Source: Thuidium tamariscinum (taxonomy: Eukaryota; Streptophyta; Bryopsida; Hypnales; Thuidiaceae). Taken from it: 64,000 nucleotides of DNA. The stretch spans positions 41,073,082 to 41,137,081 of the forward strand of contig OX344751.2 of the NCBI GenBank assembly GCA_947034885.2. Direction: 5' to 3'. The notes beneath the pieces were generated by a model. It worked only from the letters and a program-made list of their open reading frames with translations. It was not told the DNA's origin and did no database searches. Position numbers and translations under genes: made by a program. Of this stretch, positions 1-11,825 are shown piece by piece (position 1 is the first letter of the stretch; the number at the start of each line of letters is the position of its first letter).

Positions 1-2
1 AT

Positions 3-422
3 GTTTTACAATTGGATTATGGTGCTTTGACCACACCCATCATTTTATTACATTGTGAGTGGGTGAAGACCCACGATAGTCGAGGTAATTCTACATACAT
101 CAGGGACGACTCCGATTTCCTTCTGGTCCACTTTCGACACAAATTGCCGCGCTTGGCGGAGCCCTTCATTTTTGCGAGCCAAGCCACACAAGTTTTCTTT
201 TCTGACGTAGTAGAAAGACCTGGCTGGAAAGTAGTCTTACGTAGAGAGGCAAGAGCAAGACGGGAAGTCATAGATACTACAGACGCCTTTATAACTACTA
301 CAGTAGAGACAACAGGCCTAACAGCTCCTCGGAGGTTGCCGATCCTCCCGCAGTCAGTGAATCTAGTCGGGGCCATAGAATTATCACAGGAGAATAACTT
401 ATTAGCTCAGGAAGGTTATTAG
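3..422 (+). CDS. CACTA (En/Spm) transposase C-terminal part, DUF4216-like, cut by window edge
   Basis: The frame is open from base 3 to a TAG at 420-422 and continues upstream of the window, so only about 139 residues are seen. The order Y-G-A-L near the start, a W-V hydrophobic segment, then P-F-I-F-A-S-Q-A-T-Q-V-F-F and P-G-W-K-V-V-L-R matches the DUF4216 domain at the C-terminal side of plant CACTA transposases, where the usual form is F-V-L-A-S-Q-A-Q-Q-V-F-Y followed by W-H-V-V. The domain's function is unknown; such proteins mobilise CACTA elements in the nucleus. No stop or frameshift occurs in the visible part. The match is from memory of the family, not a search. Confidence 0.65.
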   Translation, partial: VLQLDYGALTTPIILLHCEWVKTHDSRGNSTYIRDDSDFLLVHFRHKLPRLAEPFIFASQATQVFFSDVVERPGWKVVLRREARARREVIDTTDAFITTTVETTGLTAPRRLPILPQSVNLVGAIELSQENNLLAQEGY

Positions 423-1377
423 GTATTAGCGGTAGATTTGAATCGCATGACTATACCAAATTACCAATGTACACCTATGGCGGGTGTAGTTTTGCTGAAT
501 CCTTGGGTACCTTAAAACCCTAAACCCAAACTTCAATTTGCATGCTTAAACATCTTTCAGCACTTTAGACCTTGGTATTCAGGGCAGTCTCTCAAAAGTT
601 GAACATGAGTCGCAAAGAAGTTGAGAATGAGTTGCATAGAAGTTATACAGTCCCAAGTGCAACTACAGTTGAAATGTAGTATACCTCCAGTTGAATTGGA
701 GTTGAATCGAAGTAGTTATTAGGAGGTCTTCATTGGAAGTGTGAGAGAATGTGCAATTACCTACCTTTGTCAAACTTTGTCATCATGTGTCTTGAATTGC
801 AGTTGCAATTCCAAGTTAGTCTGAAGATTGAGGAATTTGGTGATTTGATACTGAAAACAACGTCATGGTAGATGGTCTTGTTCAATATCTACGACGATTT
901 CTTGAAAACAATGTCATTATGCAATGCATTCTCTAGACGCATCGTCAGACCTACAGTCTTCATATTAAGAATGAGTCACGGTAAGATGTTCTTGAAGCCC
1001 AACTGAAGAGTTATTCCTCAGTTGCACCATATCAGGCCCAACCTCACCGATGACCACTGGACGAAGGTCGAACTTGCCTTCAGGGATTTGAACAAACAAA
1101 GACAACAAATGTTCACGGAGATGAATTAATTGTAAGAATGTTGAATCCTTATGAGCAAGCGACATTCAGTTTTCGATGTTTAGGGGTGATTGTTTGCTAT
1201 GTCTACCACTAATTTCCATGTGTGTGTGAACCACATATATGTGAACTCATCATTGTAGGTATAGTGCAACCCTTCCAAGTTTGCAGAATCGTTGTGTTAC
1301 TAGTATTGGACCCCTAAACGGAACTGCAGTCATTTTGTAGTCGCAATCCAGTAACTAGGTAAATGAATACCATCCAC
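423..1377. other. Non-coding stretch, probably 3' flank of the CACTA element
   Basis: No convincing gene is seen. Between 600 and 720 there are short repeated words related to GTTGAATTGGAGTTGAA, of the kind found in CACTA subterminal regions. A telomere-like ACCCTAAACCC occurs near 518-530 as a single copy. A short open frame at 965-1165 (minus) shows no family resemblance. Confidence 0.4.
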
Positions 1378-1443
1378 CACTATAACAAAATATGGTCTGA
1401 AAAAACCGTAGTCATTTTTTACTACGGTTTTTTCAGACCACGT
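1378..1443 (+). mobile_element. CACTA-type terminus with subterminal hairpin
   Basis: The sequence CACTATAACAAAATATGG at 1378-1395 has the CACTA start that defines this superfamily. It runs into an inverted repeat: TGGTCTGAAAAAACCGTAGT at about 1393-1412 is repeated in reverse complement at about 1421-1440 around an 8-10 base loop. CACTA elements commonly carry such a hairpin just inside their ends. It is oriented as a left end, so it is not the right end expected for the transposase frame at 3-422. I found no matching right end. Confidence 0.5.
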
Positions 1444-1758
1444 TTTTCTCTAGTGCACGTTAGCACGTTTGGCTTCCCGTCTTTTCCATGGGGAAAAAAT
1501 GCAACAAAAGAAATCCCCAAGTCATTTTTGAGTACTAGGAGAGTCAGCCACATTCTCAAAATTTGACTGCGCTTGTCTTCTCAATGACTCTGACAGCCAC
1601 GTCACCGCAAATGCACCCTAAACCAAAGGAGAAATGGAAATGAAGTTCAGTCTTCGTCAATACATCATCCTCCAGTCATATCCATAACTAAAGAATGACT
1701 TAGACACTGCCGGTACCTTACAGATGGTGCAATTACAAAGTAGGTAGTCATTCTTCAA
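1444..1758. other. Non-coding stretch
   Basis: No gene is seen. A short frame at 1363-1566 only reads through the CACTA hairpin. The stretch lies downstream of the TPR-kinase gene on the minus strand and could include its old 3' untranslated region. Confidence 0.3.
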
Positions 1759-3061
1759 TCAAAGCGGACAAGCAGTCATTTCGGACCTCAATTTCTTGTA
1801 GTGCTTGTGATCTAATTGCTCAATGTTTACACGTGTCAATAATGTCTTAGCATTGTTAGGCATAAGCTTATCAAGGAGTTCATCAAAAAGCTCATCAACC
1901 TTGTTGTTGACATTCTCCAATTCAATTGCATACTTGACTATCAATCACTTAACAACCCTACAAATCTTCAAACTAAATGCAATATTATCTTGAAGTTCAT
2001 TCGCTATGTTCAAATCTTTCAATGCATTTGCATATTTGTCTATTAATTTCTAAAGTCCTTCCTAATGACTCTACTAAGTGAGCACATCATTAAGCTAAAG
2101 TTCAATAGCCTTGTTGAAGTCTTCTAATGCATATGCATACTTGTCGATCATTCTCTGAACATCCCCATACCATTGCAAAGTGAATGCATCATTAGGTTCA
2201 AGTTCATTAGCCTTGTTCAAGTCCTCTAATGCATTTATATACTTGCCTATCATTCTCTTAACTTCCCTATGATTTCAAAATATTCAAGCATCATTAGGTT
2301 GAATTTCATTAGCTTTATTGAAGTCTGCAAATGCAGTTACATACATGCCCATCAATCGCTTGACTTCTCTAGGCCTCTTTAATGTCAAAGTGTTGTTAGA
2401 CTGAAGTTCATTAGCCTTATTCAAAGTAAATACAATATTATCTTGAAATTCATCAATTATGTTCAAGTCATCTTAAGCATCTACATACATAACTATCATT
2501 CACTAAATTTCTCTATAACTCTACAAAGTGAATGCATCATTCAACTAAAGTTCAATAGGCTTGTTCAAGTCTTCTAATGCACCTACATACTTGGCCATCA
2601 TTCTCTAATTTCCCAATAACTCTATAAAATAAATCAGATTCAAGTTTATTGCCTTATTCAAGTCTTACATGCATCTTTGTACTTGCCCATCATCCTCAAA
2701 ACCTCTCTATACAATTTTAAAGGAAATGCATCATGAGGCTCAAATTTATTAGCCTTCTTTAAGTCCTCCAATGCATTTGCATACTTGCCCATCATTCTCT
2801 AAATAGACCTACACAACTTCAAAGTGATTGCAATATTTCGTTGAAAATCATTAGCCTTATTGAAATCCTTCAATACATTTCTATAGTCTATATTTGCCCA
2901 TCATTCTTTGAACATCCCCACGCCACTACTAAGTGAATGCATCATTATACTTCAATTCATTAGCCTAACTAAAGTCCTCCAACTTATCTTGAACATATTT
3001 GTCCATCGCTCTTTGAACATCTCCATGACAAGTTCATTAGGATCAAGTTCATTAGCCTTGT
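1759..3061 (-). pseudogene. Decayed 3' part of the TPR array
   Basis: On the minus strand this continues the 102-bp TPR repeats found upstream, recognisable by repeated versions of the codons for K-A-N-E-L and M-G-K-Y-A-D-A-L-E-D, but with many stops and frame changes. The open array ends because about 8 extra bases near 3083-3090 duplicate part of the K-Y-A-D-A coding sequence and shift the frame. Isolated open pieces remain at 2284-2466 and 1759-1944; the last ends in a tail unlike the repeats and may be the original C-terminus. Roughly ten degenerate copies are visible. Either the gene truly ends near 3062 or it is a pseudogene. Confidence 0.6.
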
Positions 3062-4986
3062 TCAAGTCCTCCAATGCATCTGCTGATCTGCATACTTGCC
3101 CATGAATGTCTTAACAGACCTACGCGACTTCAAAGTGAATGCATCATTAGGCTTGAGTTCATTAGCTTTGTTCAAGTCCTCCAATGCATCTACATACTTG
3201 CCCATCATTATCTTAACATCTCCACGCCACTTCAAAGTGGATGCATCATTAGGCTTGAGTTCGTTGGCCTTGTTCAAGTCCTCCAATGCATCTACATACT
3301 TGCCCATCATTCTCTTAACATCTCCACGCCACTTCAAAATGGATGCACCATTAAGCTTGAGTTCATTAGCCTTGTTCAAGTCCTCCAATGCATCTACATA
3401 CTTGCCCATCACTCTCTTAACAAACGCACGCGACATCAAAGTGAATACATCATTAGGCTCAAGTTCATTAGCCTTGTTCAAGTCCTCCAATGCATCTACA
3501 TCCTTGCCCATCGCTCTCTTAACATCTCCACGCCACCGCAAAGTAAATGCATCATTAGGCTTGAGTTCATTAGCCTTGTCCAAGTCCTCCAATGCATCTA
3601 CATACTTGCCCATCACTCTCTTAACATCTCCACGCCACTTCAAAGTAAATGCATCATTAGGTTCAATTTTATTGGCCTTGTTCAAGTCCTTCAATGCATC
3701 TACATCCTTGCCCATCACTCTCTTAACATCTCCACGCAACTTCAAAGTAAATGCATCATTAGGTTCAATTTCATTAGCCTTGTTCAAGTCCCCCAATGCA
3801 TTTGCATACTTGCCCATCATTTTCTTAACTTCTCCACGCCACTTCAAAGTGAATGCATCATTTGGTTTAAGTTCATTGGCCTTGTTTAAGTCCTCTAATG
3901 CATCTGTATATTTGCCCATCAATCTCTTAACATTTCCACACGACTTCAAAGTCAATGCATCATTAGGTTCAATTTCATTAGCCTTGTTCAAGTCCCCCAA
4001 TGCATTTGCATACTTGCCCATCATTTTCTTAACTTCTCCACGCCACTTCAAAGTGAATGCATCATTTGGTTCAAGTTCATTAGCCTTGTTCAAGTCCTCC
4101 AATGCATTTGTATACTTGCCCATCATTCCTTTAACACGTCCACGAAACTTCAAAATCATTGCATCATTAGGCTCAAGTTCATTAGCCTTGTTGAAGTCCT
4201 CCAATGCATCCGTATACTTGTTCATCAATCTCTTAACATCTCCACGCAACTTCAAAGTGAATGCATCATTAGGCTTGAGTTCATTGGCCTTATTCAAGTC
4301 CACCAATGCATTTGTATACCTGCCCATCATTCTTTGAACATCCCCATGCGACCTCAAAGTAAATGCATCATTAGGTTTGAGTTCATTAGCCTTGTTCAAA
4401 TCCTCCAATGCATCTACATATTTGCCCATCAGTCTTTGAACATCTCCACGCCGCTGCAAAGTGAATGCATCATTAGGCTTGAGTTCATTAGCCTTATTCA
4501 AATCCTCCAATGCATCTGCATATTTTCCCATCATTCTTTGAACATCTCCACGCTGATGCAAAGTGAATGCATCATTAGATTGAAGTTCATTGGCCTTGTT
4601 AAAGTCCTCCAATGCAAATGCATACTTGCCCATCATTCTTTGAACATCTCCACGCCACTTCAAAGTGAATGCATCATTAGACTGAAGTTCATTAGCCTTG
4701 TTGAAGTCCTCCAATGCATCTACATATTTGCCCATCAATCGCTTAATTTCACCACGCCTTTTTAATATCAAAGCATTATTGGGCTTAAGTTCTTCAACTT
4801 TGTTGAAATCCTCTAATGCATCTGTATACTTGCCCAATAGTCTCTTGACTTCCCCACACCTTATCAATGTCCAAACATCACTAGGTTCAAATTCAATAGC
4901 TTTGTTTAAGTCCTCCAATGCATCTACATACTTGTCGATCACTTTGTTAACTTTTTCACCAATCTGCAATGTCAAAGTCCCATTAA
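3062..4986 (-). CDS. Tandem TPR array: 18 intact 34-residue repeats, C-terminal half of a kinase-TPR protein
   Basis: Eighteen consecutive repeats of exactly 34 residues (102 bp) are open in one frame. Each has the pattern A-L-E-D-L-N-K-A-N-E-L-x-P-N-D-A-F-T-L followed by R-G-D-V-K-R-M-M-G-K-Y, which is a tetratricopeptide repeat (small residues and a Tyr at the usual positions, Pro-Asn before helix A). TPRs form superhelical protein-binding surfaces. There is no ATG at the start of the frame, and it lies on the same strand downstream of a kinase exon, so it should be the C-terminal part of that gene. Repeats 9-10 and 11-12 are nearly the same, suggesting a recent two-repeat duplication. The upstream edge is the TTAA junction of a MITE. 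The array ends after a small insertion near 3083-3090. Confidence 0.7.
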
Positions 4987-5870
4987 CTCTTTAGTGCCCG
5001 TAGTTGATTTGGGGGGCAAGCATAGTTCTTCAAGAAAGTGAATTTTGTGGCCACTCTAAGGATGTAATCTTAGATCAAACTGTATAAAGTATTTCCATAA
5101 AGGAGATTCTTCAACCTAACAATAAATCAAATTCATCCAACAGTACAAATTGCTATAAATAAGGTAAAAGGTCCATAAATCAACCTTTTAAGGACTAGAA
5201 TTGAATTTTGGGGAGGTGGAACATTTTTAAAAAAAAATTTAGTACATTTTTCTTGAGAGGCAAGTAGAATATGCATCTAACCCAAGTCATTTCATATTTT
5301 TTGAAGCTTTTTGAAATTAGTTACAAATTTTTGAAATTCACAAAAAATAGTCATCTGTGGTCATCAAAAGCAATACCCTTCTAAAATGTGCAGATTTGGT
5401 ACATTGAAGAAAGAAAAATGTACCTCTAAATCATATTTGATTTTAGAGCCTTGTTGGAATTTGAATTGTTTTGTTTAATACTCAAAAATCAATGACCTAA
5501 ATGACCCCTTAGAATTTGTGCTACATAAATTTCAATGCATAAATCTACTTTGGGAATTCATGAGATTACAAAGCAACTCTTATGCCTTGTCAAAACATCA
5601 AGATACAAAAAAATCTCACAAATTGGTTGATATTTTTTCATATTTTTGTTGAATACTTCCCATTTGAAGGTTCAGGCCATTTGACTTTACAACCTCATAG
5701 CTAATGCATTAGTGCTCCAATTATCTTGAAATTGGTTTTGTTTGAAGCACATGAAGACACTCTAATTGTGTTGCTCTTCAAGATTTTTGTGATCAAATGT
5801 ATTTGAACAATATTAGACCAAAAGTGCAAAAATCAACCCAAAAGTGGGCAACTGAGCACTAAAGGGTTAA
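4983..5870. mobile_element. piggyBac-type MITE inserted in the TPR array
   Basis: TTAA is present at 4983-4986 and again at 5867-5870. Inside, the left end reads CTCTTTAGTGCCC and the reverse complement of the right end reads CCCTTTAGTGCTC, so the 880-bp insert has short terminal inverted repeats and a TTAA duplication, as in piggyBac elements. Removing it and one TTAA joins the flanks in frame: the codons before it encode E-D-L-D-K-A-N-E-L-P and those after it N-G-T-L-T-L-Q-I-G-E-K, a continuous TPR stretch. It has no coding capacity. Confidence 0.8.
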
Positions 5871-5990
5871 GTGGAAGTTCATTTGCCTTATCCAAATCCT
5901 CCTATGCATCTTGATACTTGCCATCATTCCCCTAAGTTATGAACATTGTTTCAAAGTAGTGATAATATTTGAAAAATGATTGTCAATCTT
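5871..5990 (-). pseudogene. Decayed TPR repeat upstream of the MITE
   Basis: The minus strand carries one to two further TPR copies, with recognisable codons for M-M-x-K-Y-Q-D-A and E-D-L-D-K-A-N-E-L. Compared with the intact repeats there is a missing G in the M-G-K codons and a TAG in place of TTG before E-D-L. This piece shows that the TPR exon once extended toward the kinase exon and that its 5' part was already degraded or has degraded since the MITE arrived. Confidence 0.6.
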
Positions 5991-6630
5991 GTGAATACCC
6001 TCCAATCTATCATATTTTTACCTTAAATATAGGGTCTAAACCTCATTCTAGTCATCTTCTTTTAAAAGAATCTTCAATTTATAATTTTTGTGTAGGAGAT
6101 ATATGGTTATTATTTTCCATATAGAGGTACCAAGTCCATTGATACAAAAAGGATTTGTTGAGTATGAACTTTTATTTAAGTCTAAAATACATTTGAAGTA
6201 CAAAATTTGTTTGATTGAAGTATGAACAAAAATGACATGAATTTCAAGATAAGAAAACTATTTTTAATGGAATCTTGAAGTTTTTGCTTGGAAATTGCAA
6301 GCATACCTGGGATATAGAAGACGAATCTGCAATTTCCAAAGTATTGAAGTTACTTTCAAAATCTTACAATAGTTGCACACTACAAATTTTGATCTAAAAT
6401 GTATCATTTTGACTTTAAAGTGTAGTGTTCCATATTTCAATTTTGTTTGTTGTTGGGCAAATTTTTTTATTCCTACACACTACACTATGCTCCACATAAA
6501 TAATAAACATTAAAATTTCTATTTAGTATATATGATTGAATAGGATGAGGTTAAAAAATATGATTGTAAATCTACATATAATACATCTTTTCTAAAAGAA
6601 GACAAGTAAAATCTTTAGAAATTCAAAACC

Positions 6631-8457
6631 TTAAAAGTCCAAATACAAACCTGTCATTAGTACATACTTCACATACTTCAATTCTTTGCAAATGTCATCA
6701 AAAGTTGGACGACTTTGCGGCTTGGGATTCCAACATTTTTCAATCAAAGCTCGCAATTGAAAAGGACATTGAGTGGGAAGCTTTGGACGATCACCCTCCA
6801 ATATCATTGCCTTCATCTTTTTTGGATTGTTAATGTGTCCAAAAGGCTCTTCTCCAGTCAATACTTCATAGCACACCATTGCAAAGCTATAAATATCACA
6901 TTTGTGAGGATGCTTTGGTTCTGATGGATTACTCCCTTCAACATTCATTTGATTGCTTGCACTTTGAAGTTGTATCAACTCTGGTGCCATCCATCTACTA
7001 GTTCCAACATTCATTGTTTGCTCTGAATTTGTAGTGCTTCTTTTTTTGATTTTGGATACATTAAAGTCTGCCACCTTGGCTTGAATATATTCCAAATCCA
7101 TGCCAGGTGTCTTCACACTTTTGACAAGAATGTTGGACGACTTCAAGTCCCTATGCACAATTTCTTGTTCATGCAGGTACTTGCCTCCTTCTGCTATTTG
7201 GTGCATAATGTCAACTGCTTCCCAAATATTGAATGGAGGAGAATCATGATTCACTTCCAATCTACATTGCATTAATGTAAAGAGGTCTCCATCCATCAAT
7301 TCCATGAAAATAGAACACTTTCGTCTCTCTTGTGTGTAACAAAACATAGATGTGATGTTGGGATGGCAAAGTCGAGCAAGGATATCAACTTCTTTTAGAA
7401 ACTCCGGATTACTTTTTCCACGGAAAACCTTAACCGCAACTTCCATTTCCAACCACATGGCTTTGAATACAGTAGCTGAAGCCCCTTTTCCAATGGACAC
7501 CCCTTTCTCTGCCTTCTCAGAGATACTTCTCAATAATGTCAAATATTGAGAGAATTCCCATTTTGATTTTAGGATACTTGTGCTAGGCATTGGTGCCACT
7601 TGTAAAAGTCTTTGAAGCAAATAGCTTGCCAAATCCTTCTTGTCTCCATACAATGAAGGCAAGGTCAATGAAATTTTCTTCAAGAGATTTTCTTTGTCCA
7701 CATAGGCCTTTGTTTTGACAATTTCATTGATATCCTTGCTAATGTTTACCACTTGATCCAAGGTCAAACCTCTGGATGCTCCACATCTCTTGGACAAGGC
7801 AACTCGGCACAACTCCAAATGAAATCCCATGGATGAAACAAACTCTAACATGTTTACCGATGTCATTGCAACTGGTATCCATGCATCTTGGCTACATCCT
7901 TTAATGAATCTTTCAATTTCTGTGGCTACCACAAAAAGTAGCTTGGAGCTTAGTAGATGATTTCCCAACACTTTAGGTGCATATGATCCAATGTTTGTAG
8001 CACATAATGTATTTAAAAACACATTTGAACTTTCAATGACATCTTTGAGTTTATCGACAAGATATTGGCATTGTTCATTGTTGAATGCTTGTAGATGCAT
8101 CATTTGCACACGTTTTTTACAATCCAACAATTTTTTTGAGTATGTAGTCAAGTCCTTCTCAAGATTCTTATTGTCTCCTGTTCAGATTCATTGCATATTG
8201 TCAATATTCTTTAGTTGTCAAGAAAATTATAAAATCAACATATGAATACACTTATGGATAATGGCATTTATTTACTAACAATCACCTATAATTTGGCAAT
8301 AGATGATAATCATATATTCCTTAAGAAAGTAAGTAAGCACAACTATATCTTCTTGAAAACAAAAATAATAATGCAAAATAGAAATGGTAGGAGAATCACC
8401 TTCATAGTGCCTTGTTGATGAAGAAAGTAGACCATCCATACAATTTGGAATTGCCAT
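6631..8457 (-). CDS. Protein kinase (TKL-like) part of a kinase-TPR gene, two exons, DFN in place of DFG
   Basis: Exon 1 is 8457-8400 (ATG at 8457) and exon 2 is 8177-6651. The donor GAAG|GTGATT and acceptor GAACAG|GAGAC agree in phase, giving 528 codons plus one base. Residues 1 to about 240 form an alpha-helical region of unknown role. The kinase domain covers about 245-518: glycine loop G-K-G-A-S-A-T-V, V-A-V-K (Lys269), an alpha-C Glu near 282, H-R-D at 361-363, then A-D-F-N at 389-392 where D-F-G is usual, and A-P-E at 417-419. It looks like a Ser/Thr kinase of the plant TKL group. A donor ACAG|GTTTGT at 6651 leads toward the TPR array; if it is not used the frame stops at 6631. Catalysis is possible, since K, E, HRD and the DFN aspartate are kept. 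The downstream TPR exon is disrupted, so the whole gene may be non-functional. Confidence 0.75.
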
Positions 8458-9865
8458 GATTTAATATGCTTCCAATATCATATTGTCAAAAATTGTTTCT
8501 AAACTGCCACAATCAATCGCATGGTCTTAGTACTTAAAATCATTAAATATATCTACAATTGTTTACAAAATGTGATCAAACTGCTAAAATCAAATGATAA
8601 AATTAAGCAACATAGTCCATACACTAAGGAATATAAGAAAGCTATTCAAATTCTTGAAACCAAAAACTAAACACCTTAATACATCACAAGTAGATTGTCA
8701 AAAAATCCTAAACCTATTGAATTGAAACATTACTAGAAGGAAATCCTTTCCTATCTCCATGCTACTCTACTAGTACACTATTTCAATTCAAACCTAATAG
8801 TACACACTATTTTCAATGCACCATATTGATGTCAAAAATATTTTATCCAAATTTGATTTGCTAATGTAATTCCTTGCTCCAATGTTTTGCTACATATGCT
8901 ATAAAAGATGGTTTACTAAGTTACAACAACAATATAAACGAGATGCAAATACATTACATTCACTTCACTTTTATCAAATCAAATTTCTACCACCATTTAC
9001 ATTGAATAAAAACAATATAACTAAGAAATTACCTATCTACACCATTGCATGTTATATATGATTGCATTTAAAGGACATCCAGTAACTTGCCATACTTTAG
9101 TATTGACATTAGACTTTGAACCACAAGGATAAAATTGTCATTAAACAATACTTCCTACTTTTATACAACATAATTTCAATGTAAAAGTTTAGCATTATGA
9201 TATAGAATATTCTCAAACAGTATCCAAGCCATATGCATTTCAAGACTTTAAATGACATTAATAGCTCAAATCTCTCAAGGGCCTCCTCCAAAACTATCTC
9301 AAGATTATTGGTAAGCTAATTGAAGTAGAGACTAAGAAGTTTTATTAAGAAGTATTTAAATTATAAATCACTAGGAATTTAGAGATTGAAGAACCATAAC
9401 TTCAAAGTAGTTGAGTGGGAAGTTCTATTACAAACATGGATCATAGCATCATGAAAATTATGCAAGAAATTTGCATTTCCAAGTGCACTCCTTACTTAGA
9501 CTTCTTAACACTATTAAAGCTTAGTAATTGAAAGAACCAATCAATCACTTAATATCAATGCAATGTGGTCACAAATATAGTTCATAATCACCACATGTAA
9601 CATTCCAAGTGGCACTCAACAAAGTTGCTTGCATCAAAGTTGTGCTTTTAATTATAACAAGGCAAACTTCAATTTGCACCAATTTCAAAAAGACGTAGTA
9701 AATATCATAGTCCCCTCTCTACATTGCCTAATTTCCTCCCTCCTTAATCAAAAGTTTGTTCAAGTTCATTGATTAAATCATGCTTCTCAAAGAATCATTT
9801 GCATGTTCCCAAACAAAGCCTAGTGTGAAGCATTAGAGGAGTTTAAAGGTCTCCAAGAAACTATT
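8458..9865. other. AT-rich upstream region of the kinase gene
   Basis: No gene is recognised. The first few hundred bases upstream of 8457 would contain the promoter and 5' leader of the kinase gene, but I see no distinctive element. The only short frames lack coding character. Confidence 0.3.
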
Positions 9866-10781
9866 TTAACCCCTAAAGGCCCATTGTCCCCTTGGGGGAC
9901 AATTTGGAATTTGGACAGGTTCCGTAGACCTCAATTTTTAATGAATCATTTTGAAATTTTCTCATAAGATAGGAAAACTGATTATCTTTGTGGGAATATA
10001 ATTTTTATTTCAATTGGTGCTCGGGAGAAAAAGTTATACCACAAAAAGCCCAGATTTTAACTTAGTGGGCAGAAAAATAAACCCACAAAAACTTGAAATT
10101 TAAAATTTTAATTTTTTAATCTTATAGATTATATTTTTGGCTAGGTGTGAAGCTTTGATTCATTCCATTTGGATTAGTTATGTGAAAATTATGAACATTC
10201 TTGTTTTCGGGTAATTTTTGAAAAAAATACTTATTAGATTCATTTCTGAATGCAATTTTCACAATTTTTCAAAATAAATTACTTGAAAAGGTTAAATTTA
10301 CTCACTAGAACAATCTCACCGTTGAAATTATTGTGTTTTAATTCCATCTTAGAGTTATTAACAATGTAATTTTTCTTTCAATCTTGGATCTACCTCTACT
10401 TAATAATTTTTTAAAGAATGAAAATCAAGCATTTTTTAAAAAAAATTCCTAGACTTTCAGCTCAATTCCTAAATTCAAATTTTTTTTAATTCATAGTCCA
10501 TAGTGTAAAAAAATTCAACAAATGGCAATTAAAGTCATCTGAAATTGCAAGACAATGTTTAAGAAAACTATGTTTTCTAACTTTGAATGCTCATATCTTC
10601 CAATCTATACGGTCAAACTTCATGAAATTTTTACCACATGATCTCAAACAAACAAAGTAGAAGATCCTACAATTAGATTTTATAAAAACACTTTTTTTTT
10701 GGTCTTTTGGATGAATGCAGCAAAAATGGCAGTTGTGAGTGGTTTTTGACAGAAAAATGGCCTTGGGCCTTTAGGGGTTAA
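9866..10781. mobile_element. piggyBac-type MITE, full length
   Basis: TTAACCCCTAAAGGCCCA at 9866-9883 matches exactly the reverse complement of the right end at 10764-10781, an 18-bp inverted repeat including the TTAA target. The roughly 0.9-kb interior is AT-rich and non-coding. The terminus starts with the same TTAACCCCTAAAGG as the autonomous element at 46562-54134, which makes that element a candidate source of transposase. A partial relative of its right end lies at 35147-35293. Confidence 0.85.
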
Positions 10782-11095
10782 GGTTATTCCCTAAAACTGT
10801 TCTCAATGCTACAAACCAATCATTATTGGTCTACATTTTTGAATTTTTAAAAAACTTGAAAAAAATTTGAAACTTTTTAGAATGTATGAAAAAACTAAAA
10901 AATTATTTTAATTAAAATATTTGATAATAAATTAATACAATTAATATATTAATAATATCTAACTTGGCATTGCCTTGATCATGTTAGATCATTGATGTGG
11001 CAACATTCCTAACATTCCTATGATTTCAAAACAAGACTACAAGTCTAAAATATGAAGATACTTTTCCTAAGCAAATTCCATAGGAATTATTAATG

Positions 11096-11825
11096 TTGAA
11101 CCCTGAAATAGCGGGCCTATAACCACTGGTTTCAATTTTCTTTGTCCAATACTCATTCTGTTGCCAACATTATACTAGATGTGTATGAAAAATTTTATTT
11201 TTATTTTTTAGAAATGAGATTACATGTCTTTTGTATACCACAAAAAAATTTAGATTTTTTTTAGGGAAACTGATTTTATGAAGTTTTTTGAAGAAAAAGT
11301 GAAGAAAAAATCATATCAAATGGAAATTATCTCAAAAAATTTGAAAATTTCACATGTGTGTACATCATAGTGACAAACATGATGCTATAAACTCAATTTC
11401 TGTGTACTTCTGTAATTAGAATGCAATGAACATTAAAAATACAGCTAAAGTTCAAATTGCAATAAAATTTCAATTTTATGAAATTTTCCAAAATTCCAAT
11501 AGGAGCATAAACTAGAGTAGAGGACCTTCATTTTTTAGTTGGACTCAATCTCAAAAAATGTTTATTTCAAGGAGAAATTGCAGATTTATTCAATTTTTGA
11601 AAATACACTAAAATGGCAAATTTTGCCATCCGTTTTTTGTAATTACTTCTCAACTACATGAAAACAAACATTATTTATATTAAAAACTCAATTGGACATT
11701 CTATATAACTCAACATAAAAGATCATTAAAAAAAGTGAATGAAAAAACTATTGTTTACCTCTCCTTCTAACCCTCTCTCTTCATCCAAACACCATGGAAT
11801 GGCATTCCTGGCGCTAAGGGGTTAA
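11096..11825. mobile_element. Probable diverged piggyBac-type MITE
   Basis: The right end at 11803-11825 reads, in reverse complement, TTAACCCCTTAGCGCC. The left end at 11096 reads TTGAACCCTGAAATAGCG, which fits the same terminus with a mutated TTAA and a small indel. The interior of about 0.7 kb is non-coding and AT-rich. The left boundary is uncertain. Confidence 0.45.

Noticed and set aside
518-530. Telomere-like ACCCTAAACCC
   Set aside because: A single short occurrence, not an interstitial telomere array.
3074-4994. Long plus-strand open frames (up to 413 codons) opposite the TPR array
   Set aside because: They are mirror frames of the 102-bp repeats; the repeat length is a multiple of three, so any stop-free frame stays open. 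The minus strand gives a clear TPR pattern.
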